A stretch of DNA of 64,000 nt. Source: Streptomyces sp. NBC_00572 (GTDB lineage: Bacteria > Actinomycetota > Actinomycetes > Streptomycetales > Streptomycetaceae). A model generated the notes under the pieces. It was not told the DNA's origin, ran no database searches, and was given only the letters and a program-made list of their open reading frames with translations. The stretch spans positions 2,790,001 through 2,854,000 of the forward strand of contig NZ_JAPENX010000001.1 in assembly GCF_026341815.1 (NCBI RefSeq). Direction: 5' to 3'. The translations under genes were made by a program, and so were the position numbers. Below are positions 60,203 to 64,000 of this stretch, one piece after another. Position 1 is the first letter of the stretch; each line of letters begins with the position of its first letter.

Positions 60203-60820
60203 GTGGGGCGTCGGCTCGTACCGCTCACGCTGGACAATCTTCCGGACCTGCCCAAGCGTTGTCGCTCCTGTGTGTTCTGGGAGCTGGACCCGGTCAGTGG
60301 AGAAGCCGCTGCGAAGGCGGGGCGTCCGGAGCTGGAGAAGGAAGCCTGGATCTCGGGCGTTCTCCTGGAGTGGGGCTCCTGCGGTCGGGTGGTCTACGTC
60401 GACGAGGTCCCGGTCGGCTACGTCCTCTACGCTCCCCCGGCCTATGTGCCGCGCTCCACGGCCTTCCCGACGAGTCCTGTGGCGGCCGATGCCGCGCAGT
60501 TGATGACGGCCTGGATCATGCCGGGTTACCAGGGCCAGGGACTCGGCCGGATGGTCGTACAGACCGTGGCCAAGGATCTGCTGCGGCGGGGGTTCAAGGC
60601 CATCGAGGCGTTCGGCGACGCCCGGTGGAAGGAGCCGGCCTGTGTACTGCCGGCCGATCACCTGCTGGCGGTGGGGTTCAAGACGGTGCGGCCGCACCCG
60701 GCCTTTCCGAGACTGCGGCTGGAGCTCCGGACGACGCTCTCCTGGAAGGAGGACGTCGAGATGGCGCTTGACCGGCTGCTCGGGGCCGTGCAGAAGGAAC
60801 CCGTCCTCAGGCCGCTCTAG
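60203..60820 (+). CDS. GNAT-family N-acetyltransferase
   Basis: The 205-residue protein has the acetyl-CoA-binding segment MPGYQGQGLGRMVVQTVAKDLLRRG (GNAT motif A) and an N-terminal part with RCRSCVFWELD. The substrate is unknown. The GTG start at 60203 has GAGGAGC upstream. A gene of this type lies between parB and trxA in streptomycetes. Two parS sites follow it within 90 bp. Confidence 0.9.
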   Translation: MGRRLVPLTLDNLPDLPKRCRSCVFWELDPVSGEAAAKAGRPELEKEAWISGVLLEWGSCGRVVYVDEVPVGYVLYAPPAYVPRSTAFPTSPVAADAAQLMTAWIMPGYQGQGLGRMVVQTVAKDLLRRGFKAIEAFGDARWKEPACVLPADHLLAVGFKTVRPHPAFPRLRLELRTTLSWKEDVEMALDRLLGAVQKEPVLRPL

Positions 60821-60836
60821 CGTCGGGACACGAGAA

Positions 60837-60864
60837 CGGCCCGCCCCCGGAAAGGGGCGGGCCG
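60837..60864. terminator. terminator after the acetyltransferase gene
   Basis: An 11-bp GC stem (CGGCCCGCCCC with GGGGCGGGCCG) with a 6-base loop lies 17 bp past the stop; parS 3 follows six bases later. Confidence 0.88.
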
Positions 60865-60869
60865 TCGCT

Positions 60870-60883
60870 GTTTCACGTGAAAC
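60870..60883. other. parS: parS site 3
   Basis: A perfect GTTTCACGTGAAAC lies in the convergent gap between the acetyltransferase gene and trxA, eight bases from site 4. Confidence 0.97.
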
Positions 60884-60891
60884 GCTGCTCT

Positions 60892-60905
60892 GTTTCACGT
60901 GAAAC
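60892..60905. other. parS: parS site 4
   Basis: A perfect GTTTCACGTGAAAC forms a close pair with site 3, with eight bases between them (22-bp centre-to-centre, about two helical turns). Confidence 0.97.
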
Positions 60906-60917
60906 AGAAGGAGAGCA

Positions 60918-61253
60918 TCAGGCCTTGGTCGGCTCGACGAAGTCCGCGAGGTCGCGCAGGATGGCGGCCTTCGGCTTGGCACCGACGATCGTCTTCACGA
61001 CCTCGCCACCCTGGTAGACGTTCAGCGTCGGGATGGACATGACGCCGTACTTGGCGGCCGTGGCCGGGTTCTGGTCGATGTTGAGCTTCACGATCTCGAT
61101 CTCGCCGCCGTGCTCGGCGGCGATGGCCTCCAGCGACGGGGCGATCTGGCGGCACGGGCCGCACCACTCGGCCCAGAAGTCCACCAGGACGGGCTTGTCG
61201 CTCTTGAGGACGTCCTCTTCGAAGGAAGCGTCGGTCACAGTCTTCAGGGCCAC
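60918..61253 (-). CDS. trxA: thioredoxin
   Basis: This 111-residue thioredoxin has the redox site [14 protein letters not shown] and the cis-Pro in [13 protein letters not shown] chose GTG 61253, preceded by AAGGAGG; further upstream codons in this frame are not thioredoxin-like. It reduces protein disulfides with electrons from the adjacent reductase, 46 bp upstream in the same operon. Confidence 0.97.
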   Translation of the reverse strand: MALKTVTDASFEEDVLKSDKPVLVDFWAEWCGPCRQIAPSLEAIAAEHGGEIEIVKLNIDQNPATAAKYGVMSIPTLNVYQGGEVVKTIVGAKPKAAILRDLADFVEPTKA

Positions 61254-61299
61254 AGCGGCCTCCTTGATCTCGCGGGGTGTGGGTGAGGAGAGACGGGGG

Positions 61300-62265
61300 T
61301 CAGACCGCGGGGGTCTCGGCCAGCTTCTCGCTGTCGGCGAGGGCGGCCAGGAAGCGCTCGGCGTCCAGCGCGGCGGAGCAGCCGGTGCCGGCGGCCGTGA
61401 TGGCCTGACGGTAGGTGTGGTCGACGACGTCGCCGGCGCCGAAGACACCGGTGAGGTTGGTGCGCGTCGACGGGGCGGCCACCTTGAGGTAGCCCTCCTC
61501 GTCGAGGTCCAGCTGGCCCTTGAAGAGCTCGGTCCGCGGGTCGTGGCCCACGGCGATGAAGAGGCCGGTGACGGGCAGAGCACGGGTCTCGCCGGTCTTC
61601 GTGTCGCGCAGGGTCAGGCCGCTGAGCTTCTGCTCACCGTGGATCTCGGTGACCTCGCTGTCCCAGGCGAAGGAGATCTTCGGGTCGGCGAAGGCGCGCT
61701 CCTGCATGGCCTTGGAGGCACGCAGGCTGTCACGGCGGTGGACGATCGTGACCGACTTGGCGAAGCGCGAGAGGAAGGTGGCCTCCTCGATCGCGGTGTC
61801 GCCGCCGCCGACGACGGCGATGTCCTGGTCCTTGAAGAAGAACCCGTCGCAGGTGGCGCACCAGGAGACACCGCGGCCGGAGAGCGTGTCCTCGTTCGGG
61901 AGGCCGAGCTTGCGGTGCTGGGAGCCGGTGGTGACGATGACGGCCTTGGCGCGGTGCACGGTGCCGGCGGTGTCGGTGACGGTCTTGATGTCACCGGTCA
62001 GGTCCACGGCGATGACGTCGTCGGGGACGAGCTCGGCGCCGAAGCGCTCGGCCTGGGCCCGCATGTTGTCCATCAGGTCCGGGCCCATGATGCCGTCACG
62101 GAAGCCGGGGAAGTTCTCGACCTCGGTCGTGTTCATGAGTGCGCCACCGGCGGTGACGGCACCTTCGAAGACCAGGGGGTTCAGCGACGCTCGGGCGGTG
62201 TAGAGCGCAGCGGTGTAACCCGCGGGCCCGGAGCCGATAATGATCACGTTACGGACGTCGCTCAC
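61300..62265 (-). CDS. trxB: thioredoxin reductase
   Basis: The 321-residue flavoprotein has FAD-binding [18 protein letters not shown], the redox-active CATC in [11 protein letters not shown], the NADPH site [12 protein letters not shown] and the closing [17 protein letters not shown]. It reduces TrxA. The GTG at 62265 follows GAGGAAG. The trxB-trxA order on the minus strand, upstream of the sigM locus, is conserved; in S. coelicolor related genes respond to oxidative-stress sigma factors. Confidence 0.97.
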   Translation of the reverse strand: MSDVRNVIIIGSGPAGYTAALYTARASLNPLVFEGAVTAGGALMNTTEVENFPGFRDGIMGPDLMDNMRAQAERFGAELVPDDVIAVDLTGDIKTVTDTAGTVHRAKAVIVTTGSQHRKLGLPNEDTLSGRGVSWCATCDGFFFKDQDIAVVGGGDTAIEEATFLSRFAKSVTIVHRRDSLRASKAMQERAFADPKISFAWDSEVTEIHGEQKLSGLTLRDTKTGETRALPVTGLFIAVGHDPRTELFKGQLDLDEEGYLKVAAPSTRTNLTGVFGAGDVVDHTYRQAITAAGTGCSAALDAERFLAALADSEKLAETPAV

Positions 62266-62404
62266 GGGTTTCTTCCTCGTCTCTGCAGACTGCCACTGCC
62301 TACGGGGGCGGTCGTCTCGGTCACTCTCACCCCACCCAACGGATCCTAAGGGGCGTACATTCCCGAGACCGCCGCGCGGCACCGTGGCCGGACGGGGAGG
62401 GAGA

Positions 62405-63355
62405 TCAGGAGCGAGGGTATGTCTCGCTGAACAGGAGATCGGCTGCCGGGCTTCCGCTGCCGGTGGTGCGGTTCGCGCAGGAGGCGTCGAGCACATAGGC
62501 CTGGACCCGGGTGCTGTCCCCGCGGTCGGGGAGGATCAGCAGATAGGCGGGCGATCCCCGGTACTCACCGCGCTCGTGCTCCAGCACCGCGTCGGAGCGG
62601 CCGGTGCCCGCGAGGACGCAGCCGGGGACCGTGGAGTCCCTGTTCCGCTCGGGGGCCGTGTTCTCGGTCTCGGCGGACATGGATTCCGGTGCGATGCCAC
62701 GGGGAGTCTGGGCCGTGTCGCCCTCGGCCAGGAGCGCGTGGACCCGGTCTTCGACGGGAGAGCCCGAGAAGGGGCTCAGGGCCGCCCCGGCGACGGTGTC
62801 GGCCTTCTTGGCACTGCCCGCGTCACCACCGGCGGTCACATTGCCCGTCTGGCTGAGATACAGGCTCGTTCCGAGGAGCACGGCTCCGAAGGCGGCGCCG
62901 ATCGTCGAGAGCAGGGCGATGCGCCGGCGACGGGGCTTCCCGGTCCGGCCGGGGCCGGTGGTGGCGCCGGAGCGACCGGCAGGCCGGTCCGCAGCGCGGG
63001 CCGTGACCGGACGGGGAGGGACGGCGGGAGCCGCCTCGGCCGTCGTGCGCGCTGTTTCACGTGAAACAGCGGTGTCGCTCTCCGGCGTGGTGGCGTTGAG
63101 GAGCGCTTCGGCGGCGAGGGCGGCATCGATCCGTCCGGCGATCTCCGCGGGCATGCGGGGTGGCCCGGGAAGGGTGCCGAGCAGGCCACGGATCTCCTCC
63201 AGGGAGGACCGTACGTCCGCGCAGAGGGGACAGCTGTCGAGATGCCGACGGACGGCGGCCGAGCGGGTCGGTGAGAGCAGCCCCTCGGTGAGATCGGAGA
63301 TCTCCGAGACGTCCGGGTGCTGTGTGGTGTTGGCCCTGCCGGCCGTGGAAGTCAC
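62405..63355 (-). CDS. anti-sigma factor (zinc-binding, membrane-anchored)
   Basis: The 316-residue protein has an N-terminal ZAS-like anti-sigma domain with His38, Cys42 and Cys45 (HLDSCPLC). A linker, a single membrane helix (near [23 protein letters not shown]) and an extracytoplasmic region follow. The GTG start overlaps the sigM stop by 4 bp, which together with the ZAS motif makes it the likely SigM antagonist. A parS site (63054) falls inside the gene. Confidence 0.9.
   Translation of the reverse strand: MTSTAGRANTTQHPDVSEISDLTEGLLSPTRSAAVRRHLDSCPLCADVRSSLEEIRGLLGTLPGPPRMPAEIAGRIDAALAAEALLNATTPESDTAVSRETARTTAEAAPAVPPRPVTARAADRPAGRSGATTGPGRTGKPRRRRIALLSTIGAAFGAVLLGTSLYLSQTGNVTAGGDAGSAKKADTVAGAALSPFSGSPVEDRVHALLAEGDTAQTPRGIAPESMSAETENTAPERNRDSTVPGCVLAGTGRSDAVLEHERGEYRGSPAYLLILPDRGDSTRVQAYVLDASCANRTTGSGSPAADLLFSETYPRS
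63054..63067. other. parS: parS site 5, inside the anti-sigma gene
   Basis: A perfect GTTTCACGTGAAAC encodes VSRET of the anti-sigma linker when read on the minus strand. It is the site farthest from oriC, about 11.5 kb away. Confidence 0.97.
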
Positions 63356-64000
63356 GTGCGCCCACCTCCGCCCTTCACAGCAGCTGGATCAGTCGGTCCG
63401 GTATCCGTCGGCCCCGGCACCGGTGGGACGGATGTCCCCGGCGTCCGGTTCCTTCCCCCATCGGGGGGCTCGTTACCCACAGTGTCGGCGCGCAGATGAG
63501 TGACCATCGGAAGCAGTCGTGCCCGCCCGCGCGCGCAGCGGCTCTTCACGGTGCCGGTGGGAACGCCGAGGATACGGGCCGCCTCGGCGACGGGGTATCC
63601 CTGCATGTCGACCAGGACGAGGGCGGCGCGCTGGTCCGCGGGCAGTGTGGCGAGCGCGGCCAGCAGCTCCCGGTGGAGGTCCTGGCGCTCGGCGGGGGCT
63701 TCGGCCGACTCGTGGGGTTCGAGGAGCTGCTCGAACCGGGCGGTGTCGTCGACGGACGAGGTCCTGCGGGAAGCGGTCTTTCGGGCGCGGTCGATGCAGG
63801 CGTTCACCGTGATGCGGTGGAGCCACGTTGTGACGGCCGACTGGCCGCGGAAGGTGTGGGCGGACCGGAAGGCGGAGATGAGGGCGTCCTGGACGGCGTC
63901 AGCGGCTTCCTCGCGGTCCCCCAGGGTCCGCAGGGCCACGGCCCACAGCCGGTCGCGGTGTCGCCGTACGAGCTCACCGAAGGCGTCGGGGTCCCCGGCG
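63352..64000 (-). CDS. sigM: ECF RNA polymerase sigma factor (SigM-like, partial)
   Basis: The gene enters from the right edge; its start is outside. Visible are region 2 (DAFGELVRRHRDRLWAVALRTLGDREEAADAVQDALI, TWLHRITVNACIDRAR) and region 4 (LLAALATLPADQRAALVLVDMQGYPVAEAARILGVPTGTVKSRCARGR), followed by a Pro/Thr-rich tail of about 50 residues. It directs transcription for an extracytoplasmic or redox stress response and is coupled to its anti-sigma gene. The position next to trxB matches sigM of S. coelicolor. Confidence 0.92.
   Translation of the reverse strand, partial: AGDPDAFGELVRRHRDRLWAVALRTLGDREEAADAVQDALISAFRSAHTFRGQSAVTTWLHRITVNACIDRARKTASRRTSSVDDTARFEQLLEPHESAEAPAERQDLHRELLAALATLPADQRAALVLVDMQGYPVAEAARILGVPTGTVKSRCARGRARLLPMVTHLRADTVGNEPPDGGRNRTPGTSVPPVPGPTDTGPTDPAAVKGGGGRT

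Overview
The window is high-GC actinobacterial DNA. Long ORFs with G/C-rich third positions, many GTG starts, DnaA boxes of the TTGTCCACA type and the parS sequence GTTTCACGTGAAAC all point to a Streptomyces chromosome, seen around its replication origin. I identify the origin from the conserved order gyrA-gyrB-(DciA)-recF-gnd-dnaN-[oriC]-dnaA-rpmH-rnpA-yidD-yidC-jag-rsmG-parA-parB-trxA/trxB-sigM.

Bases 1-17.6 kb hold an accessory biosynthetic gene cluster that ends directly against a tRNA-Leu gene and a perfect 38-bp palindrome. It has two arms. The leftward arm (6063 to 1, running off the window) encodes a dissociated fatty-acid/polyketide-like set: AfsA-like double hot-dog protein, a KAS III-like protein with altered catalytic residues, ACP, KAS II, FabG-type reductase, canonical KAS III and a second SDR. 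A separate MDR oxidoreductase (7336 to 6407), with its own terminator, lies upstream of this arm. The rightward arm (7508 to 17590) encodes an MBL-fold hydrolase, an MDR oxidoreductase, a split B12-dependent acyl-CoA mutase with methylmalonyl-CoA-type pocket residues, a three-domain adenylation-thiolation-thioesterase synthetase resembling arylpyruvate-dimerising quinone/furanone synthetases, an extended SDR, an O-methyltransferase-fold protein lacking the usual catalytic His, and an aromatic FAD monooxygenase. I do not recognise this combination; it is the best candidate for an undescribed pathway.

From 17.7 to 32 kb is the conserved cell-wall and signalling block: fhaA, fhaB, PP2C phosphatase, RodA/FtsW, PBP, PknB with four PASTA domains, then on the minus strand three class E sortases, a PabA/TrpG-type amidotransferase, a 53-residue membrane protein, a DUF881 protein, crgA (plus), a rhomboid protease and a cyclophilin.

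From 33 to 41.2 kb is less conserved ground: a membrane-anchored Ala/Glu-rich protein, a degenerate repeat tract, a secreted small protein, a lipoprotein broken by two compensating frameshifts, tRNA-Ala, an XRE regulator, a second Ser/Thr kinase, two secreted membrane-anchored proteins (one with a VWA domain), a DLW-39-type peptide and tRNA-Ile.

From 41.2 to 64 kb is the oriC core. Genes left of the origin point left, away from it. Genes to its right point mostly right, except dnaA, which reads back toward the origin, and the trxA/trxB and anti-sigma/sigM genes. About fifteen DnaA boxes lie between dnaN and dnaA, and five perfect parS sites lie at 57.7-63.1 kb. An extra small DnaA-box cluster lies at 31.3-31.5 kb.
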